Below are positions 7,463 to 16,423 of a stretch of 60,398 nt of DNA, one piece after another. The translations under genes were made by a program, and so were the position numbers. This stretch comes from an uncultured Alistipes sp. (GTDB taxonomy: Bacteria > Bacteroidota > Bacteroidia > Bacteroidales > Rikenellaceae): NCBI GenBank assembly GCA_900550375.1, contig URRP01000007.1, forward strand, positions 1-60,398, written 5' to 3'. The notes below the pieces were generated by a model. It saw only the letters and a program-made list of their open reading frames with translations. It ran no database searches and had not been told where the DNA came from. Each line of letters opens with the position of its first letter. Positions within the stretch are counted from its first letter, which is position 1.

Positions 7463-10111
7463 ATGAAAAAGTTTCTGAAAATCGTTGCGATCGTGGTGGC
7501 CGTATTGCTGGTCATCGCGCTGGTTGTGCCGCTCGCACTCAAATCGAAGGTGGGCGACATCGTGAAAAAGGAGGCGGGCGAATTGCTTACGGCCAAGGTC
7601 GATTTCCGCTCGCTCGATCTGAGCCTGCTGCGGCATTTTCCGCACGCCTCAGTCGAGCTGGAGGGGCTGACGGTCGTCTGTGCCGCACCGTTCGAGGGGG
7701 ATACGCTGGCTTCGGTCGGGCGTATTTCGGTGGTCGTCGACCTGATGTCGCTCTTCGGCGATGCGGGGTACGAGGTGACCAAGCTGCTCGTCGACGCGCC
7801 GCATCTGTATGCGCGCAAACTCGCCGACGGCCGCGTGAACTGGGACGTGGTGAAGCCTTCGGACGAACCGGTCGGGGAGAAGGAGCCGGCCGAGGCGGAC
7901 GAGCTGTCGGCCTTCCGTCTGCGGATGCGTGACGTGCGTGTGTCGGACGCCGTTGTCCGCTATGCCGACGATTCGACCGGTATGCGTGCCGGCGTCGATC
8001 CGCTCGACCTGCGGCTGAGCGGCGACCTGTCGGGCGAGCGCAGCGATCTGAAGCTGGTACTGGAGGCGCAGCGACTCTCGTATGCTGCCGGCGGCACCAC
8101 GCTGCTGCACGACGCCGATCTTACGGCCGACCTTACACTCGACGCCGATCTGAAGAACAACCGTTTCACCTTCTCCGACAATCGAATCCGCCTCAATGCC
8201 ATCGCCCTGAGCCTCGACGGCTGGGTGGCGCTGGCGGACGACCGCACCGAGATGGACGTGCGCGTCAACAGCTCGGAGGTCGAGTTCCGCGATATTCTGT
8301 CGATGGTTCCGGCTTTCTACACACGCGATTTCAAGAACCTGACCGCTTCGGGGCAGCTCACGCTCGGCGCATGGGCCAAAGGTGCGTTGGCGGGCGACCG
8401 TGTGCCGGCCTTCGAGGCGACGCTGGCGGTGCGCGACGGCAGTTTCAAATACGCCTCGCTGCCCAAGGCGGTGACCGGTATCACGATTGATGCCAAGGCA
8501 GCCAATCCGGGCGGGACGCTCGACGCCACGACCGTCGACGTGCCGACCTTCGCGCTGACGATGGCGGGCAACACGCTGCGCTGTTCGCTCTCGGCTGCAA
8601 CGCCGATGAGCGATCTGCGCTTCAAGGCCGCTGCCGCGGGCAAGGTCGATCTGGGGGCCGTGAAGGAGGTCTACCCGCTGGGCGATTCGATCGTGCTGAC
8701 GGGTGTCGTGACGGCCGACCTGCAAGCGGCGGGCCGGATGTCCGATATCGAAAAGGAGCGTTACGAGCAGATCGCCGCTTCGGGTAAACTCTCCGTCGAG
8801 GGAGTTACGGCGACGCTCGCGGGATTGCCTGAGGTGAAGGTGCGCCGCGCCGCGATGAGCATCACTCCTGCGGCCCTGACCCTTTCGGAGCTGGGCGTCA
8901 CGGTGGGCCGCAGCGATCTCGAAGCATCGGGCACGCTGTCGAACTACATCGGCTATTTCCTGCGTGAGGGGACGCTGCGCGGACGGCTCGATATCCGCTC
9001 CTCGCTGCTCGATTTGAACGAGCTGATGGGCAGCGCTTCGGCGGCTTCTGCCGATACCGGTGCGGCGGCCGCACCGGCCGATACGGCGGCGATGCAGGCT
9101 CTCGTCGTGCCGCAGAACCTCGATCTGGCGCTTAACGCGTCGCTCAAAAAGATCCTTTTCCAGAAGATGGTGCTGACCGATTTCATCGGTTCGCTGACTG
9201 TCGCGAAGGGAACCGTCGCGATGAACCGGCTGACGATGAGTGCTTTCGATGGAAAGGCGGCGGCTTCGGGCAGCTATTCGACGGCTGCCGATCCGAAACG
9301 TCCGGCCTTGAATCTCAAGGCTGAGATCACCGACGCTTCGTTCGCGACGACCTTCGACCAGCTGGACGCCGTCCGCAAGATGGTTCCCCTGTTCGAAAAG
9401 ACGGGCGGCGACTACTCGATGTCGCTCGATCTGGCGACCCGCCTGACGCAGACGATGGATCCCGATTATGCGACGCTGCAAGCTAAGGGTTCGCTTCGCT
9501 CGAAGAATATCCGGTTACAGAATATCGCAGCGTTCGATCAGCTGGCTGCGGCGCTCAAGAACGACGCCCTGCGCCGTATCGAGGCGAAGGATGTCGATAT
9601 CCGCTTCACGATCCGTGACGGACGCATCGCCACGCAGCCTTTCGAGCTGAAGATGGGCGGCATTTCGCTCGATCTGTCGGGTTCGACGGGACTGGATCAG
9701 ACGATCGACTACACGGCCAAGGTGAAACTGCCCGATGGCTCGGCGGGCGGCATCCTTTCGACGGTCGATGTCGGCATCGGCGGCAGTTTCTCGTCGCCCA
9801 AGATCACGCTCGATGTGAAGGATGCCGTGAAGGACGCCGTGACCCATACGATTCAGCAGAAGCTGGGCCTTTCGGTCGGATCGGCCGAAGGGAAATCGGC
9901 CGACGAGATTCGCGCCGATGCCAAGGCCAAAGGCGACAAACTCGTCGCAGAGGCCAAGTCGCAGCGTGACAAACTCGTCGAAAAGGCGTCGGGCAAATTG
10001 GGGAAGATCGCGGCGCAGGCCAGCGGCGATGCATTGGTGTCGGCCGCCGAGAAGCAGGCGCAGAAGTTGATGGAGCAGGCCGAGCAGCAGATCGCGGCGC
10101 AGCAGCAATAA
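7463..10111 (+). CDS. AsmA family protein with long helical C-terminal tail
   Basis: Protein of 882 aa with one N-terminal transmembrane helix (residues about 4-27) followed by a large beta-rich region of AsmA type (SLDLSLLRHFPHASVELEGL near residue 52; AsmA-like C-terminal domain near 600-770, e.g. LTMSAFDGKAAASGSY). AsmA/TamB/YhdP-like proteins form grooves thought to move lipids between the inner and outer membranes. The last 75 or so residues are unusual: charged Ala/Lys/Glu/Gln-rich heptad-like sequence (AKAKGDKLVAEAKSQRDKLV, ending QQIAAQQQ) that should form a coiled coil in the periplasm. It follows the GT2 gene by 31 bp and ends before a strong terminator. Confidence 0.85.
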   Translation: MKKFLKIVAIVVAVLLVIALVVPLALKSKVGDIVKKEAGELLTAKVDFRSLDLSLLRHFPHASVELEGLTVVCAAPFEGDTLASVGRISVVVDLMSLFGDAGYEVTKLLVDAPHLYARKLADGRVNWDVVKPSDEPVGEKEPAEADELSAFRLRMRDVRVSDAVVRYADDSTGMRAGVDPLDLRLSGDLSGERSDLKLVLEAQRLSYAAGGTTLLHDADLTADLTLDADLKNNRFTFSDNRIRLNAIALSLDGWVALADDRTEMDVRVNSSEVEFRDILSMVPAFYTRDFKNLTASGQLTLGAWAKGALAGDRVPAFEATLAVRDGSFKYASLPKAVTGITIDAKAANPGGTLDATTVDVPTFALTMAGNTLRCSLSAATPMSDLRFKAAAAGKVDLGAVKEVYPLGDSIVLTGVVTADLQAAGRMSDIEKERYEQIAASGKLSVEGVTATLAGLPEVKVRRAAMSITPAALTLSELGVTVGRSDLEASGTLSNYIGYFLREGTLRGRLDIRSSLLDLNELMGSASAASADTGAAAAPADTAAMQALVVPQNLDLALNASLKKILFQKMVLTDFIGSLTVAKGTVAMNRLTMSAFDGKAAASGSYSTAADPKRPALNLKAEITDASFATTFDQLDAVRKMVPLFEKTGGDYSMSLDLATRLTQTMDPDYATLQAKGSLRSKNIRLQNIAAFDQLAAALKNDALRRIEAKDVDIRFTIRDGRIATQPFELKMGGISLDLSGSTGLDQTIDYTAKVKLPDGSAGGILSTVDVGIGGSFSSPKITLDVKDAVKDAVTHTIQQKLGLSVGSAEGKSADEIRADAKAKGDKLVAEAKSQRDKLVEKASGKLGKIAAQASGDALVSAAEKQAQKLMEQAEQQIAAQQQ

Positions 10112-10136
10112 CCCGCTGCTCCGCGTGAGAAGGAAT

Positions 10137-10172
10137 CGCTGCGGCGCCCCCGGATTCGGGGACGCCGCAGCG
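10137..10172 (+). terminator. GC-rich hairpin after the AsmA gene
   Basis: CGCTGCGGCG (10137-10146) pairs with CGCCGCAGCG (10163-10172), and a further five pairs continue past a bulged A. There is no strong T-run, so it may act as a terminator or a 3'-end stabiliser. Confidence 0.6.
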
Positions 10173-10299
10173 CGTTTCGGACGGCGGCGCGGCCCTGTGT
10201 TTGCAGCTCTGTACGGGGCGATTTCGTTTCCGTGCGCTGCACGTTCCCTCTCCCTGAATCGTGCGAATACGGGAAATCGAACCTTATTCGGCCGAAAAG

Positions 10300-10331
10300 T
10301 TTCTGATATGGGCCAAAAAATCATATATTTG
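10300..10331 (+). promoter_or_regulatory. Promoter of the lipoprotein/DUF5723 pair
   Basis: TATATTTG at 10324-10331 is a full -7 match, with TTTC at 10300-10303 about 20 bp upstream as a partial -33 element. The start codon is at 10370. Confidence 0.65.
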
Positions 10332-10369
10332 TACCACAATCTCATACATGCTTACTAAACAGACAACAC

Positions 10370-11347
10370 ATGAAGAAATTTTTGACGATTCTCACCCTTT
10401 CCCTGCTTGCGGTATCGTGTATCGATAACGACTACGATCTGTCGGATATCGATACCGACGATATCGGCATCGGAGACGAAAATTCGGTCTTCACCTGTCC
10501 GCTGATGACGCTCGAAGTCGCCATGTCGGACATCACCAACGAGCAGGACGACCTCGACCGCGTACTGGCCGAGGCGAACGTATGGCTGCCGAGCCGGCTG
10601 CCCGGCGGCGCGGAGGCGGTCGATGTGAAGACGCTGACCGGCGGAAACGGTACCCAACAGCAAGAGGCCTATCTTTCGGGGCCGCAGGGGCTGCTGGCGT
10701 CGCTGATGCAGGAGATCGACACGGATGCGTCGGACAAGAAACTCGAGCAGATCGCCCGACTGATCTTTGCGGTCTACAAGGAGCAGTTCATGCCCGGCTA
10801 CCTTCCCTCCGGCGTGCAGGAGGAGGAGTATGTCTCAGCCTTCAAAACCATCTATCACCAGCCGGCTACGCACGACCTGATTTGGGAGAATATCGAGACG
10901 TTCGCCACTCAGTACCTGACGATGAACCTCAAGATGAGCGTTGAGGCGTTCGTCCTTTCGGGCATCGACGTGGGGTCGGACGTGCGCGACATGATTACCG
11001 GCGGGGACGAGACGAAGACCTCGCTTTCGCTCTTCGGCGATATCTCGACCGACCTGCCGATCGGCTTTTCGGCGCAGCCATCGTTCGAGGCGGAGGTAGA
11101 GGGCCGCGATCGCACGCTGCTCAGCTTCCCCGCCTTTACCGTCTCTCCGACGGCAGGCGCGGCCACCGAAATCGTGGAGACGGGCATCGCCTCCGACGCG
11201 CTGACGGTCATTTTCGATCAGGAAACCCGCATCGAACTGAACGTGCAGCTGGAGAGCTACTATCCCAAGCGTCCGCTCGGTTCCGAACAGGGGATTACCA
11301 TCAACCTGAAGGTTCGTAAGAAAGGCGGTTTAATCTTTAACATTTAG
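10370..11347 (+). CDS. Hypothetical lipoprotein
   Basis: Protein of 325 aa with a lipoprotein signal peptide (LLAVSC, lipidated Cys17) followed by an acidic stretch (DNDYDLSDIDTDDIGIGDE) of the kind often seen on surface-exposed Bacteroidetes lipoproteins. The rest has no domain I recognise; the C-terminal third looks beta-rich. It overlaps or nearly touches the DUF5723 gene downstream (9 bp to the chosen start), so the two are co-transcribed and may form an outer-membrane pair. The function is unknown. Confidence 0.75.
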   Translation: MKKFLTILTLSLLAVSCIDNDYDLSDIDTDDIGIGDENSVFTCPLMTLEVAMSDITNEQDDLDRVLAEANVWLPSRLPGGAEAVDVKTLTGGNGTQQQEAYLSGPQGLLASLMQEIDTDASDKKLEQIARLIFAVYKEQFMPGYLPSGVQEEEYVSAFKTIYHQPATHDLIWENIETFATQYLTMNLKMSVEAFVLSGIDVGSDVRDMITGGDETKTSLSLFGDISTDLPIGFSAQPSFEAEVEGRDRTLLSFPAFTVSPTAGAATEIVETGIASDALTVIFDQETRIELNVQLESYYPKRPLGSEQGITINLKVRKKGGLIFNI

Positions 11348-11355
11348 TGAGAGTC

Positions 11356-12771
11356 ATGAAAAAATTACTCTATACGCTGGCCGCCGTTCTTGTTTGCATG
11401 AGCGCCGCGGCGCAGAATCCTACGCTCTATTTTATGGAGGGAATCACCCTCCGTTCGCAGATGAACCCTGCGCTGGCTCCGCAGCGGGGGTATTTCAATA
11501 TTCCGGTACTCGGCGGTATCGCCGTTACGGCGGGCGGCAATACGTCGCTCGACAACCTTCTTTTCCGCCGCGACGGCAAGCTGGTGACGATGCTCAGTCC
11601 GTCGGTTTCGGCGACCGACGCTCTTTCGGACCTTCATTCGAAGAATCTGATAAACGGCGACGTGCGGATCAATCTGCTCGGTTTCGGCGCCTATACCTCC
11701 AACCGCAGGAATTTCTGGTCGTTCGATCTCAATCTGCGCACCAGCATCTCGACGCAGTTTCCTTACGAGCTGTTCCATTTCTTCAAGACGGGCGAAAGCG
11801 CTGAGATCCGTAATATGGGGATGAGTTCGGACGCGTATGCGGAGGCCGGCTTCAACTACTCGTTTCCCATCGGGGAGAAGGTGTACATCGGCGCACGTGT
11901 GAAATTTCTGGTCGGTCTGGTCCGTGCGAAGGCCTATTTCACGCAGTTCAACGTTTCGCTCGGCGAAAACGAGTGGTATGCCGAAGCCGTCGGCGAGCTG
12001 GAGGTCAACAGCAATCTGCTGACCATCCCCACGAAGATGGAGGAGGGCAGCGACGGAGTGCCTCGCGACTATTATCAGCTCGACGATATGGATTTCGATG
12101 CGAAATTCAAACCTGCCGGTTACGGTGCGGCCTTCGATATCGGTGCGACCTACGAGCCGATCCCCAATCTGCAGGTGTCGGCGGCGGTCAACGATATCGG
12201 CTTCATCGCATGGAACAAGTCCGGTTCGGCGCACGGCACCGTAGGCCGTAGGCTGACGTTCGACGGCGCGCAGGTCGATGCATCGGGGGCTGCCGACATC
12301 GATTTCGATCTGGGTGAGCTGCAATTCGAGAAGGTCGACGAAATGAGCACTACGCGGATGTTGCACTACACGATCAATCTCGGCGCCGAATACCGGTTGT
12401 GGAATCGCCGCGTCGGCTTCGGAGCGTTGTATCAGATCCACAAGTACGACTATGCGGCGCTGCACAATCTGACGGCTTCGGTCAACTTCCAGCCCGTGCG
12501 CTGGTTCGGCCTGTCGGGCAGCTATTCGTTCATCGACAATCGGGCGAGTGCGCTGGGGCTGGCCCTGAATCTCAATCCGGGCTGGATCAATTTCTATGTC
12601 GCCACCGACGTACTGCTGACCAAGAAGAGTGCGCAGTGGATTCCCATCAAGCAGGGGCGGATGAACCTCAATCTGGGCATCGGCATTCCGATGGGGAAAT
12701 GGGGCCGTCGCGCGGAATCCTATCGGATGGTCAAGCGCGGGGACGGATCGCGCGAGAAGGTGTACTATTGA
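11356..12771 (+). CDS. DUF5723-like outer membrane beta-barrel protein
   Basis: Protein of 471 aa from ATG 11356, chosen over GTG 11347 because MKKLLYTLAAVLVCMSAAAQ is a standard signal peptide. The mature part (NPALAPQRGYFNIPVLGGI) and many alternating aromatic strands (YRLWNRRVGFGALYQIHKYD near 370) resemble the DUF5723 family of Bacteroidetes, predicted FadL/PorV-like barrels. The C-terminus has a charged extension rather than a terminal aromatic residue typical of BAM substrates. The role is unknown; the preceding lipoprotein may be its partner. Confidence 0.7.
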   Translation: MKKLLYTLAAVLVCMSAAAQNPTLYFMEGITLRSQMNPALAPQRGYFNIPVLGGIAVTAGGNTSLDNLLFRRDGKLVTMLSPSVSATDALSDLHSKNLINGDVRINLLGFGAYTSNRRNFWSFDLNLRTSISTQFPYELFHFFKTGESAEIRNMGMSSDAYAEAGFNYSFPIGEKVYIGARVKFLVGLVRAKAYFTQFNVSLGENEWYAEAVGELEVNSNLLTIPTKMEEGSDGVPRDYYQLDDMDFDAKFKPAGYGAAFDIGATYEPIPNLQVSAAVNDIGFIAWNKSGSAHGTVGRRLTFDGAQVDASGAADIDFDLGELQFEKVDEMSTTRMLHYTINLGAEYRLWNRRVGFGALYQIHKYDYAALHNLTASVNFQPVRWFGLSGSYSFIDNRASALGLALNLNPGWINFYVATDVLLTKKSAQWIPIKQGRMNLNLGIGIPMGKWGRRAESYRMVKRGDGSREKVYY

Positions 12772-12787
12772 AAGACAGCGGTCGATC

Positions 12788-12871
12788 CTCTCGTCTGCCG
12801 CCCAAGAGCGGCCTCCTCAGGATGACAAAAAACATCATTCCGAGCGCAATGCAGTGGAGCGTGGGAATCGG
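12788..12871. repeat. Copy A of a dispersed MITE-like repeat (rearranged)
   Basis: CCTCCTCAGGATGACA (12812-12826 region) is followed 10 bp later by CATTCCGAGCG and GCGTGGGAATCGG. The same blocks occur in the opposite order in the element at 28871-28986, so this looks like the right end of one copy joined to the left end of another. It lies between convergent genes and codes for nothing convincing. Confidence 0.65.
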
Positions 12872-12954
12872 CCGCTTTTGAAAATCATCGTTGTGTTCAG
12901 CGCACCTCAGACTCCGCACTGCACCGAAGACGAAAACGGGCCGTGCGGCGGTCG

Positions 12955-14028
12955 TCAGCACTGCGCCAACGCCCGAATCGTGTCGCACATCTGGTCGTAA
13001 TGTTCTTCGACGCTGCGGAGCAGCGCGTACTGCGCCCGCGTGCGGACGAGGTTGTGGTCGGGTGACTTGATCTTGTAATAGGTGTCGCCGTTGAGGTAGT
13101 CCATCAGAAAACGCAGCACCTGCTCGTAGGTGATATATCGTACCGAGAAGGCCAGCGCATCGGTCTCGGCCGGCGTGAGGAAGGCGCGTGCCTCCGAAAG
13201 ATAGCCCTCGGCGAAGCCGCGGAACATGGACATGTCGAGCCAGACGTTCTCCACATTGTCGTCGTCCTCGCGGCCGTGGTTGGCGTAGGTGCGGATGGCG
13301 TCGCCGAAATCGTTGAAGCAGGGGCTGCGCAGCACGGTGTCCAGATCGATCACGCAGAGCACCTCGCCGCAGTGATCGAAGAGGATGTTGTTGATTTTCG
13401 TGTCGTTGTGCGTCACGCGCATCGGAATCTCGCCTGACTCGACCTGCTGCCAGAAGCGGAGCATTTCGTCGCGGCGGCACTCGATCCAGTCGATCTCGCG
13501 CGCGACCGAAGCCCGCCGCCCTGCGACGTCGCGCGCGAGGGCGTCGTCCCACTGTCGGAAACGGATACGGATGTTGTGAAAGCCCGGCAGAATATCGGTG
13601 AGCGGTTCACCGTAGTCGGCCAGCATCCGCTGGAAACGGCCGATGCCCTCTCCGCCGCAGCGGGCCAGTTCGGGTGTCGCGGCCGCCTCGTAGGTCTGCG
13701 AATCCTCGATGAAGAGAGACGCGGCCCAGTAGTCGCCCGCCGCATCCTTGTAGTAGAGCGACCAGTCGCGTGTGGGGATGACGGTCATCACCTCGCGCTG
13801 CGGATCGCCGCCCGAGCGGCGCACCTTCTCCTTGAGAAAGGAGGTTACGCCTTGGATGTTGCGCATCATGGCGGGGATGTTGGTGAAGATGTTTCGGTTC
13901 TTGCGCTGAAGAACATAACGCGCGCGGTCGGTGGTGACGATGTAGGTGTCGTTGATGAATCCTTCGCCCAGTGCGGCGACCGATCGTACGGCGCCGTCGA
14001 GGCGGAATTGCTCGGCGATTCGTTTCAT
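12955..14028 (-). CDS. APH/NahK-like phosphotransferase
   Basis: Protein of 357 aa with the aminoglycoside-phosphotransferase/choline-kinase fold. The catalytic loop is HNDTKINN (residues 207-214) and the metal-binding motif is VIDLDT (226-231, Asp229). An N-terminal nucleotide-binding part includes ALGEGFINDTYIV (19-31) and YVLQRKNRNIF. The catalytic motif fits the branch containing N-acetylhexosamine 1-kinases (NahK), which phosphorylate GalNAc or GlcNAc at C1. Antibiotic resistance is unlikely. It is divergent from a GH109-type alpha-N-acetylgalactosaminidase gene 154 bp away, and that neighbour supports an amino-sugar substrate. The kinase call is firm; the substrate is inferred. Confidence 0.75.
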   Translation of the reverse strand: MKRIAEQFRLDGAVRSVAALGEGFINDTYIVTTDRARYVLQRKNRNIFTNIPAMMRNIQGVTSFLKEKVRRSGGDPQREVMTVIPTRDWSLYYKDAAGDYWAASLFIEDSQTYEAAATPELARCGGEGIGRFQRMLADYGEPLTDILPGFHNIRIRFRQWDDALARDVAGRRASVAREIDWIECRRDEMLRFWQQVESGEIPMRVTHNDTKINNILFDHCGEVLCVIDLDTVLRSPCFNDFGDAIRTYANHGREDDDNVENVWLDMSMFRGFAEGYLSEARAFLTPAETDALAFSVRYITYEQVLRFLMDYLNGDTYYKIKSPDHNLVRTRAQYALLRSVEEHYDQMCDTIRALAQC

Positions 14029-14106
14029 GCACAGAGGGGTTTTCGGCGATTGTAGTCAAAATTTACGGCGGAATCGGATTCCGCTCTCTGTTTTTGTTCT
14101 GTAAGA

Positions 14107-14153
14107 TAAAGGTAATAAAACTTCGCACAACGTACAAATTTTTTCTAACTTTG
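14107..14153. promoter_or_regulatory. Divergent promoters between the kinase and GH109 genes
   Basis: On the plus strand TAACTTTG (14146-14153) is a full -7 box, with TTCG about 20 bp upstream; the leader to 14183 would be only about 22 nt. On the minus strand 14114-14107 reads TACCTTTA, a near match facing the kinase gene. Confidence 0.55.
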
Positions 14154-14182
14154 TATGTGAAATCCCGAAAACCCGCTTTCCC

Positions 14183-15580
14183 ATGAAATCCGTCGTTCGT
14201 ACAACGTTGCTCTTCGTATTCGCTCTTCTGCTGGCTGCCTGCGCGCCGCATCCTGCTGCCGATGCGCCTTATCGGATCGAGAACGGTGTGATCGTCTTCG
14301 CGGAACCTCAGCGTGCCGAGGGGCAGCAGGACGTGCTGCAACTGCGCTGCGACCCGATTCCGGTCGTGCGCGTGGCCTTCATCGGTCTGGGTATGCGGGG
14401 ACGTGGAGCTGTCGAGCGTTTCACGCAGCTCGACGGCGTGGAGGTCGTCGCCCTCTGCGACAAGGTTCCCGCCTATGTCGAGCGGGCGCAGGAGAGGCTT
14501 GCGGTACACGGCCTGCCGGCGGCGCAGGAGTTCACCGGCGTGGATGACTGGCGCCGCGTCTGCGAGCTGGAGAATGTCGATCTGATCTATAACTGTACCG
14601 ACTGGGAGATGCACGTCCCCATTGCACTGTACGCGATGGAGCGGGGCAAGCACGTGGCCGTCGAGGTGCCTGCGGCGTTGACCGTCGCCGACTGCTGGGC
14701 GCTGGTCGATACGGCCGAGCGGACGCGACGCCACTGCATGATGCTCGAAAACTGCTGTTACGACTTTTTCGAGATGACGACGCTCAACATGGCCCGTGAG
14801 GGGTTGTTCGGCGAGATCGTCCACGTCGAGGGAGCCTATATCCACGATCTGCGCGAGTTGCAGTTCGACCGTCAGCGCGGGTACGTCGATATGTGGCGGC
14901 TCAAGCACAACACCCTCCACACGGGCAATCCCTACCCGACGCACGGTCTGGGTCCGTTGTGCCAGCTGCTCGATATCCACCGCGGCGACCGCATGGAGCG
15001 GCTCGTCTCGCTCTCATCCGACCAGTTCGGCATGAGCGCCTATGCCGCCGCGAAGTACGGCGATGCATCCGAAGAGGCGAAAACGCCCTATGCGCTGGGT
15101 GATATGAATACGACGCTGATCCGCACGGCCAAGGGCAAGAGCATCCTCATCCAGCACGACATCACCTCGCCGCGTCCTTACAATCGTCTCCATACGATTT
15201 CGGGCACGAAGGGGTTCGCGCAGAAGTATCCGATCCGCACTCTTGCCTTCGATCCCGATGCGCACCATCGGCTGTCGGACGAGCAGATGGAGGATATGCT
15301 GCGCCGCTACGAACATCCCATCACACGCGAAATCGGGGCGAAGGCGCGCGAAGTGGGCGGTCACGGCGGGATGGACTTCATCATGGATTACCGGCTGATC
15401 TACTGCCTGCACAACGGCCTGCCGCTCGATCAGGACGTCTATGACGCGGCCGAGTGGTCGTCGCTCACGGAGCTGACCGAGGCGTCGGTGCGCAACGGCT
15501 CGCTGCCCGTGGCGCTGCCCGACTTCACGCGCGGCGCATGGCGCAAGATCGGGGGTTTCTCGCACGCGATGGCCGAGTGA
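14183..15580 (+). CDS. Secreted GH109-like alpha-N-acetylgalactosaminidase (Gfo/Idh/MocA fold)
   Basis: Lipoprotein of 465 aa (LLLAAC, Cys20) with an NAD-binding Rossmann motif GLGMRGRG (residues about 68-75), then EVPAALTVADCW and MMLENCCYDFFEMTTLNM, which are hallmark sequences of GH109. NPYPTHGLGPLCQLLDI supplies the active-site region. GH109 enzymes use a bound NAD+ to oxidise C3 of the sugar and eliminate the aglycone, releasing GalNAc from mucin O-glycans or A-antigen. Location is periplasmic or outer membrane. The divergent NahK-like kinase could capture the released sugar in the cytoplasm. The family is well supported; substrate specificity was not tested. Confidence 0.87.
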   Translation: MKSVVRTTLLFVFALLLAACAPHPAADAPYRIENGVIVFAEPQRAEGQQDVLQLRCDPIPVVRVAFIGLGMRGRGAVERFTQLDGVEVVALCDKVPAYVERAQERLAVHGLPAAQEFTGVDDWRRVCELENVDLIYNCTDWEMHVPIALYAMERGKHVAVEVPAALTVADCWALVDTAERTRRHCMMLENCCYDFFEMTTLNMAREGLFGEIVHVEGAYIHDLRELQFDRQRGYVDMWRLKHNTLHTGNPYPTHGLGPLCQLLDIHRGDRMERLVSLSSDQFGMSAYAAAKYGDASEEAKTPYALGDMNTTLIRTAKGKSILIQHDITSPRPYNRLHTISGTKGFAQKYPIRTLAFDPDAHHRLSDEQMEDMLRRYEHPITREIGAKAREVGGHGGMDFIMDYRLIYCLHNGLPLDQDVYDAAEWSSLTELTEASVRNGSLPVALPDFTRGAWRKIGGFSHAMAE

Positions 15581-15631
15581 TCGGCCGCCGGTGCGGCGGT
15601 GCGAAGGGTTGCCGACTCCCCGAAAATAGGC

Positions 15632-15667
15632 TTCACCCCTTCCGCAGCACGCTGCGGAAGGGGTGAA
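15632..15667 (+). terminator. Intrinsic hairpin after the GH109 gene
   Basis: Perfect 16-bp stem, TTCACCCCTTCCGCAG (15632-15647) with CTGCGGAAGGGGTGAA (15652-15667), and a four-base loop. Confidence 0.8.
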
Positions 15668-15757
15668 TGCGTTCAAAACAGAGCTGTCGGGCCGCTTTTT
15701 GCCGTTGCCCGGACCGAAGCTGCGTGCGTCCGTTTTTTTGACGATCCGCATTTTCGT

Positions 15758-15789
15758 CTTGCGATTTTCCGCAGAAATCGGTATCTTTG
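15758..15789 (+). promoter_or_regulatory. Promoter of the DUF2798 gene
   Basis: TATCTTTG at 15782-15789 with CTTG at 15758-15761, 20 bp apart. The leader to 15917 is about 120 nt and contains no structure I recognise. Confidence 0.6.
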
Positions 15790-15916
15790 TACCACTGCAT
15801 TTCCCGCTGAAAGGCGGAGATGATAACGTGCGGCGCCCATCGGCGCGTAAGTCCGGTTATACAGGTTCGAAACGACGAATGCAGTCTGTAACTTGTTTAA
15901 CCGAAAACGGACTGGA

Positions 15917-16384
15917 ATGCCACGTACGAAATTTCAGACTTTAGTCTTTACGGCCCTGATGGTCTTTGTCATGGCCTATTCGATCACCTTTTACAATCTG
16001 GCGCTCGGCGCCGGACGGCTGTGCGGCACGATGCTGCTCGGTGCGCTCGGCAGTATGCGGCTGCCGTATGGATTCGCCGTCGTCTACGAACTGCTGATCG
16101 CCCGACCCGTCGCTTTCCGGCTTGCGCTGCGTGTCGTCGGACCCGATGCGCAGCCTCTGGTGCGGATCGTTGCGCTGGCCGTGGCGATGGTGAGCCTGAT
16201 GTGTTCGGTGATGAGCCTCTTCGTCGCAGCAACGATCTACGGCGTCGACGGGGAGCTGCCGCAGAGGTGGGGCGCGCTTTTTCTGCGAACCTATCCTTTT
16301 GCATTGGGCTGGCAGCTGTTCGTGGCAGGACCGCTGGTGCGCGCGCTTTTCGGCCGGCTGTTCCGCGCGGCGAAGATGCAGTAA
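15917..16384 (+). CDS. DUF2798-like small membrane protein
   Basis: Protein of 155 aa from ATG 15917, chosen because MPRTKFQTLVFTALMVFVMA gives the usual DUF2798 beginning and a GGA-type ribosome binding site lies just upstream. It has four hydrophobic segments arranged as two similar hairpins (about 9-30, 45-68, 86-110, 125-148), as in DUF2798 proteins. The family function is unknown. It converges on the DJ-1/PfpI gene with a 39-bp gap. Confidence 0.7.
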   Translation: MPRTKFQTLVFTALMVFVMAYSITFYNLALGAGRLCGTMLLGALGSMRLPYGFAVVYELLIARPVAFRLALRVVGPDAQPLVRIVALAVAMVSLMCSVMSLFVAATIYGVDGELPQRWGALFLRTYPFALGWQLFVAGPLVRALFGRLFRAAKMQ

Positions 16385-16423
16385 AACAGCGGCTCTCCAC
16401 CGAGTTCGTTCGGATCGTGCAGG

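Noticed and set aside
12955..14028. Aminoglycoside resistance gene
   Set aside because: The fold is shared, but the catalytic motif and the GH109 neighbour fit an amino-sugar kinase better.
15840..15890. GGTTCGAA resembling a tRNA T loop
   Set aside because: No acceptor, D or anticodon arms can be formed around it; it lies in the leader of the DUF2798 gene.
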